Assembly (NCBI GenBank): GCA_002390745.1
Contig: DGQK01000019.1
Location: 1-15,490 of the forward strand
Source: Bacteroidetes bacterium UBA4416
GTDB taxonomy: Bacteria; Bacteroidota; Bacteroidia; B-17B0; Aurantibacillaceae
DNA length: 15,490 nucleotides
Direction of reading: 5' to 3'
Numbering within the stretch: the stretch's first letter is position 1; each line of letters begins with the position of its first letter. The notes beneath the pieces were generated by a model. The model had not been told where the DNA came from and made no database searches. It saw only the letters and a list, made by a program, of their open reading frames with translations. Shown in pieces: positions 1 to 6,804 of the stretch. Both the position numbers and the translations under genes were made by a program.

Positions 1-192
1 ATAGGTTTTGACGGTACCGCTTACCGAATCTTTCAGGGCAAGGCGTACGGTCGTGATGACTTCCGGCGGATCGGTCGGTGCAATCGGATTGTCTACCACG
101 GGCTCGTCCTCTTTTTTGTCTTTTTTCTTGCAGGCGCTGAAGCTCAGCGCTGCGATTGCCACAAAGGCAATGGTTTTGATGGTTGTTTTCAT
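1..192 (-). CDS. Small lipoprotein linked to TonB receptor (5' part only)
   Basis: The gene starts with ATG at 192 and runs off the left edge, so only the first 64 codons are visible. The N-terminus is a short basic start, a hydrophobic stretch and a lipobox LSFSAC with Cys21 as the likely lipidation site. A Lys/Asp/Glu-rich linker follows (KKKDKKEDEP), then PEVITTVRLALKDSVSG, the start of a predicted beta-rich domain. This opening resembles Bacteroidota lipoproteins encoded just after TonB receptors, some named 'type 1 periplasmic binding fold superfamily'; that is recall, not a search. It lies 210 bp downstream of the receptor gene on the same strand, and no TAnnTTTG promoter box was seen in the gap, so co-transcription is likely. 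A role as a surface or periplasmic partner of the receptor is inferred. Confidence 0.8.
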   Translation of the reverse strand, partial: MKTTIKTIAFVAIAALSFSACKKKDKKEDEPVVDNPIAPTDPPEVITTVRLALKDSVSGTVKTY

Positions 193-329
193 TTGCTTGT
201 TGTTTTTATTGGTTAATTATTTGGAACAATGTCTTTTGTATAATGTCTGTTGCCTATTGTTTACTGCGTAAATTGCATGGACTGTTTCTTCTTCTTTGTC
301 TTACATTTTTTTTGTCGTACATCTTATTT

Positions 330-383
330 CTTCTGTCCCTTTGCTTCCTTCTGTCCCTTTGCTCTCTTTTGTCCCTTCTGTCT
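330..383. repeat. Three tandem 18-bp units, pyrimidine/purine-biased
   Basis: Units start at 330, 348 and 366. The first 15 bases of the first two units are identical (CTTCTGTCCCTTTGC); the third has diverged. The strand bias is strong: nearly all pyrimidine on plus and all purine on minus, which is the transcribed sense of both flanking genes. The array lies between the receptor stop (403) and the lipoprotein start (192), so in the mRNA it would be an unstructured GA-rich spacer. It could be simple replication slippage or a binding site for an RNA-binding protein. Confidence 0.75.
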
Positions 384-402
384 CTTAAGTCCTTTCTCTT
401 TA

Positions 403-2745
403 CTACTTATCATACATCACCAGGGGCACTTTGACTCTGAGCGTAAAATTCCTGCCCTGGCTGTTGGCAAAATAGCGGAAGCGATCGAGGTAATCCCTGT
501 ATTCTGCATTTAATAAATTGGTGGCGGCCAGGCTGATGTAAAGCCGCTGTTTTCCGAATGTGAAGCCTGCACCGATCTCAGCGCTCAGCAAGCCATAAGT
601 TTTTGGCGGAGGCGCAAAATCCGTGCTGTCGGGCACGCGCCACTGTTTGGTTACATACTGATAACCGATCTGCACATAGGCTTCTTTTACCGGTTTTGAA
701 AAATTCGCGAAAACTTTTGCATCCAGCGAGTAACGGTCGGATGGCATATATACCAGGTAATCCCTGATCGTATAGTTCCAGGCACGAAGGATCATGGCTT
801 TTGCCGTGAGCTGTAAATGCTTAAAGAACTCTGCACTTGCTTTTCCGTCAATCCCGCTGATGCGCACATCGGCCTGCTTGTAATTAAAAACCGGGTAGGC
901 ACCTTTGATGGTGAGCTCCGGCTGGGTGGCCGGATTGAGGTAAATAAAATTGCTGAATTGGTTATGATAGGCTGTTATTTCGAGCGTATAGTGTTGGGGC
1001 TGGTAAAGTGCGGTTGCCGTGATGTTGTATACCTGTTCCGTTTTCAGGTTGGGATCACCCCGTTCGATGGAGCCGAGGCCCTGGTGAAGGCCATTGCTGT
1101 ACAGCTCGTTGGGAGCCGGTGCGCGCCAGGCAGAGCCTGCATTGATGAAGACGTTGAAATTTTCTTTAGGCTTGATAATAGAACCCACATTCCAGGAAAT
1201 ATTGCTGAAATTCAGATCGGGCGATTGAAGCGCATTGCCGGTGTAATAATAAGACTTTAAGTTTTTCTGATCATAGCGCACGCCGGCTTCCAGCTCGATG
1301 TGTTGCCTCACGTAACGCTCTGTGGCAAAGATGCCGAATGTGTTGTTCAGGAAGTTCGGAATAAAGAAGCGGCCCAGGTACACGTTTTTCTGGTTCATGT
1401 AGCTGCCGCCAAATTGCCCGCGAAAGGATTTGATGTTGAGGTGTTCCAGTACCAGGTCTACGGTTTGCGATGTAATGCGGTAATCCAGGTCGGGCTTGTT
1501 GGGATCCACATAGCCGGTGCTGCGGGGCGGTGTTTTGTCGAACTCTTTGCGGATGTTGTACTGGTATGCATACTGCACATTCATGAGCCAGCGCGGAGCC
1601 AGGTGAATGTGCATCCTGGCTTTGGCCAGTTCATGGCTCACATCCTGGTAAGGCCGGCCGATGTCATAAGAAAATGGCGCCAGGCTGTCCTGCGGCTTTG
1701 CAGAGTTAAACGCCGCTTTCAGGTCGGTAAGGTTGCCAATGTGCGCCCCCGTGAAGATGCCTATTTTGGTGTTGAATTGCGAGTAGTAAGCTTCCACGCC
1801 AATGTTTTTGCGGTGATAGCCAAGCGTGTAAGAGTAGTTCATTTCTTCGACACCGGTATTTTTCAGGTAGTAGGTCGGCGTCTGAATGTTGCCGCCTTTC
1901 TTATAAGTACCCTGCACACGCCAGCTCAGTCCTTTCAGTTTATCGAAGTAGCCCTGCAAAATGCCTGAGGCCACGCCGGCTTGCCCGTTGCTCATGCCCA
2001 CGAGGTTTAGCTCACCCGTTACCGCTGCGGTATCCGGCAGGTCGTTTGGCTCCACGAGGATCACACCTGCCATGGCATCACTGCCGTAGCGCACGGCATT
2101 AGCCCCTTTGATTACCGAGAGCTTCTGTGCAATAAACGGATCGATCTCCGGCGCATGCTCATTACCCCATTGCTGGCCTTCCTGGCGGATGCCATTGTTC
2201 AGGATCAGGATCCTGTATCCCTGCATGCCATGGATCATCGGCTTGGAGATGGTGCTTCCCGTATTCAGGGTTGTCACGCCGCTCACAAGCTTCAGCGACT
2301 CTCCCAGCGATTGCCCGCGGGTCCGGTCCAGGTCCTTGTCTTTGATGTCGTTCACCGTCTGCGATCTCACCATGTCCGGCTGCTTGTCCATCACGTCGAT
2401 CTCATCCAGCTCCACCGCGCTGTGAGGCAGCCTGATGGTGAGCTTCAGGTCCTTTTTAAGCTCAACGCGGATCACCGTATCCCTGCACCCCACGTGCTGT
2501 ATCACAAGATCGTGTATGCCGGAGCAAAGCCCCGAAAACGTAAAGCTTCCGTGCGCATTCGTGATCTGCGTCTGGTTGTTTTCTTTCAGGATCACAAACG
2601 TGCCATCCAGCTCTTTACCATCATCCAGGTCGATGATCTTGCCGCTCAGCAAATAAGCGCATACGTTCGGATGTTGTGAAAAAACAGGCTGTACCAGGCA
2701 TAACAATAATGCAGGAAGGAATATGCGCGGGCATATACTCAACAT
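403..2745 (-). CDS. TonB-dependent outer-membrane receptor
   Basis: This 780-residue protein has the usual length for the family and imports a ligand across the outer membrane using TonB energy. Visible parts are a signal peptide (residues 1-23, ending VFSQ), a CarboxypepD_reg-like domain (about 30-110), a plug (about 118-235, with the segment HGMQGYRILILNNGI and the end SVIKGANAVRYGSDAMAGV), and a beta-barrel to the C-terminus. The regulatory-like domain carries three cysteines (29, 74, 87; HVGC motif). The plug loop reads QQWGNEHAPEIDPF, which recalls the 'DHAV.VDPL' region of ZnuD-type metal receptors. With the His/Cys-rich upstream protein this makes a metal or metal-chelate substrate possible, but the ligand cannot be read from sequence. 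It starts 30 bp after yidD on the same strand. Confidence 0.93.
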   Translation of the reverse strand: MLSICPRIFLPALLLCLVQPVFSQHPNVCAYLLSGKIIDLDDGKELDGTFVILKENNQTQITNAHGSFTFSGLCSGIHDLVIQHVGCRDTVIRVELKKDLKLTIRLPHSAVELDEIDVMDKQPDMVRSQTVNDIKDKDLDRTRGQSLGESLKLVSGVTTLNTGSTISKPMIHGMQGYRILILNNGIRQEGQQWGNEHAPEIDPFIAQKLSVIKGANAVRYGSDAMAGVILVEPNDLPDTAAVTGELNLVGMSNGQAGVASGILQGYFDKLKGLSWRVQGTYKKGGNIQTPTYYLKNTGVEEMNYSYTLGYHRKNIGVEAYYSQFNTKIGIFTGAHIGNLTDLKAAFNSAKPQDSLAPFSYDIGRPYQDVSHELAKARMHIHLAPRWLMNVQYAYQYNIRKEFDKTPPRSTGYVDPNKPDLDYRITSQTVDLVLEHLNIKSFRGQFGGSYMNQKNVYLGRFFIPNFLNNTFGIFATERYVRQHIELEAGVRYDQKNLKSYYYTGNALQSPDLNFSNISWNVGSIIKPKENFNVFINAGSAWRAPAPNELYSNGLHQGLGSIERGDPNLKTEQVYNITATALYQPQHYTLEITAYHNQFSNFIYLNPATQPELTIKGAYPVFNYKQADVRISGIDGKASAEFFKHLQLTAKAMILRAWNYTIRDYLVYMPSDRYSLDAKVFANFSKPVKEAYVQIGYQYVTKQWRVPDSTDFAPPPKTYGLLSAEIGAGFTFGKQRLYISLAATNLLNAEYRDYLDRFRYFANSQGRNFTLRVKVPLVMYDK

Positions 2746-2775
2746 AAAAAAATGGTGTTGGAAAAACGGCGAGGT

Positions 2776-2985
2776 TTATTTTACCGGATCATAACCGCTT
2801 CCTCCCCAGGGATGGCAACGCAAAATGCGTTTCAGTGTCATCCAGCTGCCTTTGAAAGCCCCATACTTTGTGATAGCGTCTATTCCATACTGCGAACACG
2901 AAGGCGTATAGCGGCAGGATGGTTTCAAAAGCGGAGAAATGCTGTATTGATAAAAGCGAATGATCGCCAGTGGTATAAACTTCAA
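2776..2985 (-). CDS. yidD: Membrane protein insertion efficiency factor YidD
   Basis: This is a 69-residue protein of the YidD family (formerly DUF37/UPF0161). The family hallmarks are all present: an amphipathic N-terminal helix (IPLAIIRFYQYSISPLL), the core PSCRYTPSCSQYGIDAI with paired cysteines, the KGSWMTLKRILRCHPW segment, and the end GGSGYDPV. YidD is membrane-associated and is thought to help YidC insert inner-membrane proteins. In many bacteria it lies in the rpmH-rnpA-yidD-yidC cluster. Here it is instead between a small exported protein (46 bp upstream) and a TonB receptor (30 bp downstream), all on one strand. It probably shares their transcript by location only, since no functional link to uptake is evident. 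Confidence 0.95.
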   Translation of the reverse strand: MKFIPLAIIRFYQYSISPLLKPSCRYTPSCSQYGIDAITKYGAFKGSWMTLKRILRCHPWGGSGYDPVK

Positions 2986-3031
2986 TAATTCCGGTTTAAA
3001 GGTTAATGACTTAATTTACTGACCGTGTAAA

Positions 3032-3364
3032 TCAAGCCACCGGCGGACCGCGCAAAGGAGGCGTGGTGTGTTTATTTGTGGAAGTGTCTTTCTGTTCGTA
3101 CAGAAAAGCATGATCTCTCGGTTCCTTAAAAGGAAGAAAAGTAAGAATGAATTTGAAAACAGTATAATAAACCGGGGTGTCGAATTTTTCGAAATCACAG
3201 TCTTTGGTATTCTGGTCGTTATGAAAGGAGAGCCCTGAAGCTGTGCTCTCAATGGCCTCGTGCGTATGTCCCAGAAGAGAGTGGATGTACACCTTTGGCA
3301 AGGCAGCGAATAAAACAACTACCAGCAGAAAAGAAGAAAATAATATTTTATAGTTTACTTTCAA
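3032..3364 (-). CDS. Small exported His/Cys protein upstream of TonB receptor
   Basis: This is a 110-residue protein with an N-terminal hydrophobic segment (about residues 7-25) that could be a signal peptide or anchor. A polar part follows with HSLLGHTHE and the run KDCDFEKFDTPVYYT, and the C-terminus ends TPPLRGPPVA. The layout (His cluster, C-x-F-x-x-F/D motif, terminal LRGPP) resembles short uncharacterised Bacteroidota proteins encoded beside TonB receptors; this is recall. Metal binding is possible but only inferred. No ATG exists in the frame. The start is TTG at 3364-3362, because the upstream frame meets TAA within about 9 codons with no ATG or GTG. A TATATTTG box ends only 5 nt before the TTG. 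The overlapping frame at 3016-3318 is judged a shadow because it lacks the signal sequence and family features. Confidence 0.7.
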   Translation of the reverse strand: MKVNYKILFSSFLLVVVLFAALPKVYIHSLLGHTHEAIESTASGLSFHNDQNTKDCDFEKFDTPVYYTVFKFILTFLPFKEPRDHAFLYEQKDTSTNKHTTPPLRGPPVA

Positions 3365-3369
3365 TACTG

Positions 3370-3377
3370 CAAATATA
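3370..3377 (-). promoter_or_regulatory. Bacteroidota -7 promoter box, TATATTTG
   Basis: This is an exact match to the Bacteroidota -7 consensus TAnnTTTG on the minus strand, in an AT-rich stretch with an A6/T8 run upstream. No clear TTTG -33 element is present at the usual 17-23 nt. Transcription would start within a few bases of the TTG codon of the small exported protein, so the mRNA may be leaderless. It would drive the whole operon 3364 to 1. Confidence 0.55.
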
Positions 3378-3452
3378 GACCTTTTTTAAAAAAAACGATT
3401 TTCTTAACCTATTTTTAGGAAAAGCTGTAGTCGTAAAATACCATGGTACCGC

Positions 3453-3972
3453 TTATACCATTTCAAATTCCCGGGCATATTCTACCGTGCCATTTACCCC
3501 GGAAAGGCTACCCGGCCTAAGCTCCAGAGCCAGAAATGCATTCGAAGGCACGTCGAAAGGAGCCTTTATCTGCCACCCCGAAGCCGGTAAAAAACCGAAT
3601 TTCGGATAATAATGCTCATGGCCGAGTACAATCACGGAGTCATGGCCCAGATCCCGGGCTTTCCGGAGGCCTGTTCTGATGAGTGCACTCCCGATGCCCT
3701 GCTTCCGGTAGTCGGGGTGAATGGAAACAGGAGCAAGCGTCAGTCTTTCATGCGCCGAGGCATTGTTTTTAATGCGGATCTTTGTAAAAAGGATATGCCC
3801 GCTGATTTGCCTGGTTGTTGATGGCTACCAGGGAGAGAGCGGGGATAAAAGCCCTGCTTTTGCGTAAAGCGTTGACAAGGCGCGTTTCGTTCGCCTGCCT
3901 GAAGGCCGGCTCATGAAGCTTATACACGGCTTCATGGTCCTGAAGAATTTCTGCCCTCATCTCTGTTGTCAT
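3453..3972 (-). pseudogene. GNAT family N-acetyltransferase, frameshifted
   Basis: Two frames together make one GNAT acetyltransferase of about 170 residues. The first part (from ATG 3972; alternatives 4041 and 3960) reads through AFIPALSLVAINNQ, then loses frame at about 3801-3810. The other frame continues without a break, starting GHILFTKIRIKNNASAHE. It goes through the acetyl-CoA-binding loop motif RKQGIGSALI, then DSVIVLGHEHYYPKFGF and the family's C-terminal part PFDVPSNAFLALEL, to the stop at 3453. GNAT enzymes move an acetyl group from acetyl-CoA to an amine; the substrate is not predictable here. As written, the first frame stops 10 codons after the shift (TAA at 3769-3771). The high quality of the second half suggests a recent mutation or a sequencing error. 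Confidence 0.88.
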
Positions 3973-4041
3973 GATGCTTTGCGAACCGGGCTTTGATCTG
4001 AAAATGAACCGGTAATTAAATATATGTATTTTTTTATTCAT

Positions 4042-4455
4042 AATAGAGCAGCGTGCACGTATTGCATGTTGTGATGAAGCTTACGATAAATTTACATGGG
4101 CTTAAGGCTGAATGAATGAAGAGTATGGTCTTTTAGCTCAATAATGACAGCTGTTTCAGAAGCATAGCTTTCTTTTTTTTGTTTAAACGCACTCGCGTAA
4201 AACTACGCGGATGCATGTAAATTTTTTATCTCGTATGCGTTGAGTTAGCATCGCGATTTTGAATCAGAGTAATACATTTCATTAAGTTTTTCGCGGGTAT
4301 CGCAGCTGTAAACATCGATGAATCATAAGAAAGACTGTACATGTTGCAGAACGTTTTCTTTACGGGTGCAATCTACATTTGTCATATTCTAAGGCCATGG
4401 AATACCTGCATTACTCAACATTCAATTTATTAACTACTAACTCAAAACAAAGATC
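4042..4455. other. Gene-free region with promoter and small inverted repeat
   Basis: This is a 414-bp AT-rich gap between the divergent GNAT remnant and the first T9SS gene. No credible small ORF was seen. It holds a T8 run at about 4173-4180 and a perfect 6-bp inverted repeat CGCGTA-AAAC-TACGCG (4194-4209), which may be an operator or chance. It also holds a consensus -7 box at 4374-4381 for the gene at 4456. No TAnnTTTG box was found pointing left toward the GNAT gene. Confidence 0.6.
4374..4381 (+). promoter_or_regulatory. Bacteroidota -7 promoter box, TACATTTG
   Basis: This is an exact match to TAnnTTTG on the plus strand, 74 nt before the ATG at 4456. The transcript would have a leader of about 65-70 nt that is A-rich just before the start codon, typical of Bacteroidota ribosome entry without a Shine-Dalgarno. 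The -33 element is weak: a TTG at 4344-4346 is too far away, and a T-rich stretch sits at the right distance. Confidence 0.55.
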
Positions 4456-6693
4456 ATGAAAAAACTACTTAAACACATTATGTACGGAAGCCTGCTGGCT
4501 TTGCCTTATGGCAGCTTTGCACAGGCATTCACAGAAAACTTCGGTTCGGTAAGCGGAACGTCTTCTATTGCAACAGCCTCTGTTGGTTTCTCAACCGCAT
4601 CCATACCATTTACGTATGCCGGCACAGCCGATGTCCGGAACACCTCTCCTTCGGCAAGCTATACGCTCGCATCGGGAACTGTAGCATCCGGCAATGCCAA
4701 TATCTTTATCACCAATACCGCAGGCCGGTATTTCGAGATCAGCGGGATCAACACGGCAACCTTAACTCCCGGCGTGCTTAACTTCGGTATTTCCAAAAGC
4801 ACCAATGCCGGCACAGGCGCCGACCTGCTGGTGGAAGCAAGTGTTAACGGCGGCGCTTATGCATCTTTAGGTTATGCAGCTTTACCAACCGGAAGCGGTA
4901 CTTCAAAATGGTATGCACGCACGACAACAGCTTCCGTTCCTACGGGAACCAATGTGAGTATTCGTTTCAGGCAAACCGGAACAGCTACACAATACCGTAT
5001 CGACGATGTGCAGCTTGGAGCTGCAGGTGGCGGAACCACAACTCCTTGCTCTGCCAGCGTGACAGCCAGCGGTGCAACCACTTTCTGCAATGGCGGAAGT
5101 GTCGTGCTGTCGGCTAACTCAGGCGCTTCTTACCTGTGGTCGAACGGTGCAACGACGCAAACCATCTCTGTGATTCAATCCGGAACATATAATGTTACGG
5201 TGACGGCTGTTGGCGGTTGTACAGCTGCTGCCACTTCCCCGGTGAGGGTATTGGTATATCCTACACCGATCGTAGGCGGTTCTGCCACTGACATCTGCGG
5301 CAGCGGAACCTCTACGCTCACGGCAAGAACATTGGCACCGGATCTGTTCATTTCCGAATATGTAGAAGGAACAGGAAATAACAAATACACGGAGATTTAC
5401 AATGGCACCGGCGCTAACATTGCTGATTTATCAGATTATGTATACCATGCCTTCCAAAATGGATCAACAACTCCTATTACGTTTTCTCTGACAGGATTAT
5501 CAATTGCCGATGGCGGCGTTTTGGTTCTCAGAAATCCAGGCGCGGCATCCCTTGCTGTTCCCAGCGTTACAACGGGAGCTGTTGTGCAAAATGGTAACGA
5601 TGCTATCGGCTTGTATAAAATATCGACGGCTTCCTACGTGGATATTTTCGGTGTCATCGGTGTGGATCCTATCTCTCAGTGGAACGGAGCCGGTGGTTAC
5701 TCTACCCTCGACAAAACCCTGCGCAGAAAAACATCAGTGTATTCAGGAATCACCGTTAACCCTGCACTTCCGGGACAAAGCGGCTTCACAACGCTTACCA
5801 CAGAGTGGGACCTGTTCTCTACCGACGACGTATCCGGTTTGGGAGCACATACACTGGATGGTGCCTACTCATGGTCAGCCGGTACAACACCTTCTACAGG
5901 CAAGGTCGTAACGGCAAATCCTCCTGCCTCTTCTGTATATGTTGTTACCGGCGATTATGCTGTAAGCGGCTGCTCTAATACAGGTACAGTACAGGTCAAT
6001 GTATTCGGCGCACCTTCTGTAGTGATCGACAATGGCGATGTGCCGGTAATCACTCAGTGCTACGGCCCGCAGTGCGTTAATTTAACAGCTCTTCCTACCG
6101 GCGCCACGCCTTTCACATACGCCTGGAGCACCAGCGAAACAACTGCCGGTATTACTGTATGCCCTACAGTAACAACGACGTACTCTGTAGTAGCTACAGA
6201 CGCTAACGGCTGCAATGCTGTGGAATCCATCAGTATTGAGGTGCTCAATGCCTGCTGCGAAGGGAACAACGTGATCGTTTGCACAGGGACGCAAACAGTT
6301 TGTGCAGATTCATCAGATGTGCAGGGGCTGATCGAAGCAGGTGGTAATGTTGGCCCATGCAATGCACGGAAATTTATCTCCGGTGGCGATGCCGGTGTTT
6401 CCATCACCAATGAATCATCTGCCCTGAATGTCTATCCTAACCCGTTCAATGAAGCCACTATGTTTGAAATAAAGCTGAGCACAGCCAGCCAGGTGAAAAT
6501 CGAGGTGCTGGATATTACCGGCAAAAAAGTGGCGGAGCTTGCCAACTCCATGCTCGCCGCAGGTACTCACCAGTTCAACTGGAACGGGACCAATGCCGCA
6601 GGCAATGCGGTGAGCAGCGGTCTTTATTTCTGCCGCGTCGCTACAGGCGATCAGGTGCAAACACTTAAAATCCAAAAGCTGTCTGATAAATAA
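4456..6693 (+). CDS. T9SS-exported multidomain protein with lamin-tail domain
   Basis: This is a 745-residue exported protein. Domains in order are: signal peptide (1-23, ending GSFAQA); N-terminal beta-sandwich (about 25-188, ending YRIDDVQL); Ig-like domain (198-267, SYLWSNGATTQTIS); an interrupted Ig-like domain (about 268-516); and a third Ig-like domain (519-598, TYSVVATDANGC). A Cys-rich stretch follows (600-638) and then the T9SS type A sorting domain (about 656-745, starting VYPNPF, with VLDITGKKV and SSGLYFCRV). Inside the second Ig-like domain sits a lamin-tail-like domain (about 294-466, DLFISEYVEG...YTEIYNGTG). The sorting domain is cut off during export and the protein is released or attached to the cell surface. 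No catalytic motif was found, so a structural, adhesive or matrix role is inferred. The next gene encodes a protein of similar style after a terminator. Confidence 0.9.
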   Translation: MKKLLKHIMYGSLLALPYGSFAQAFTENFGSVSGTSSIATASVGFSTASIPFTYAGTADVRNTSPSASYTLASGTVASGNANIFITNTAGRYFEISGINTATLTPGVLNFGISKSTNAGTGADLLVEASVNGGAYASLGYAALPTGSGTSKWYARTTTASVPTGTNVSIRFRQTGTATQYRIDDVQLGAAGGGTTTPCSASVTASGATTFCNGGSVVLSANSGASYLWSNGATTQTISVIQSGTYNVTVTAVGGCTAAATSPVRVLVYPTPIVGGSATDICGSGTSTLTARTLAPDLFISEYVEGTGNNKYTEIYNGTGANIADLSDYVYHAFQNGSTTPITFSLTGLSIADGGVLVLRNPGAASLAVPSVTTGAVVQNGNDAIGLYKISTASYVDIFGVIGVDPISQWNGAGGYSTLDKTLRRKTSVYSGITVNPALPGQSGFTTLTTEWDLFSTDDVSGLGAHTLDGAYSWSAGTTPSTGKVVTANPPASSVYVVTGDYAVSGCSNTGTVQVNVFGAPSVVIDNGDVPVITQCYGPQCVNLTALPTGATPFTYAWSTSETTAGITVCPTVTTTYSVVATDANGCNAVESISIEVLNACCEGNNVIVCTGTQTVCADSSDVQGLIEAGGNVGPCNARKFISGGDAGVSITNESSALNVYPNPFNEATMFEIKLSTASQVKIEVLDITGKKVAELANSMLAAGTHQFNWNGTNAAGNAVSSGLYFCRVATGDQVQTLKIQKLSDK

Positions 6694-6724
6694 GAAGATG
6701 CTTTCCTAAGTAATTTACCCGGTA

Positions 6725-6756
6725 AAATAAGCTGTTCCGCGAGGGGCAGCTTATTT
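6725..6756 (+). terminator. Hairpin terminator with GCGA tetraloop
   Basis: Two perfect 10-bp arms (6725-6734 and 6747-6756) extend inward by four pairs, two of them G-U. This gives a 14-bp stem closed by the GNRA-type tetraloop GCGA (6739-6742). The left base is A-rich and the right base is TTATTT, so it can end transcription of the gene at 4456-6693, 31 bp after its stop. The next gene may therefore need its own promoter, though none matching TAnnTTTG was seen. Confidence 0.85.
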
Positions 6757-6804
6757 GCATTTCATAACAGCATTATTTTATACAATCTAAAACCGAAATA
6801 TCCA

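Noticed and set aside
330..383. CRISPR-like array
   Set aside because: The units are adjacent with no spacers, only 18 bp long, low in complexity, and no cas genes are nearby.
817..2679. Long open frames on the plus strand opposite the TonB receptor gene (for example 1300-1968)
   Set aside because: They lie wholly inside a clear receptor gene, have no recognisable domains or start signals, and reflect codon bias of the real gene.
3016..3318. 100-codon frame overlapping the small His/Cys protein
   Set aside because: It has an ATG but no signal sequence or family features. The TTG-started frame has an export signal and the LRGPP ending.
4194..4209. Inverted repeat CGCGTA-AAAC-TACGCG as an operator
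   Set aside because: It is only 6 bp per arm, sits about 165 bp before the nearest promoter box, and could occur by chance. It is mentioned only as content of the gap.
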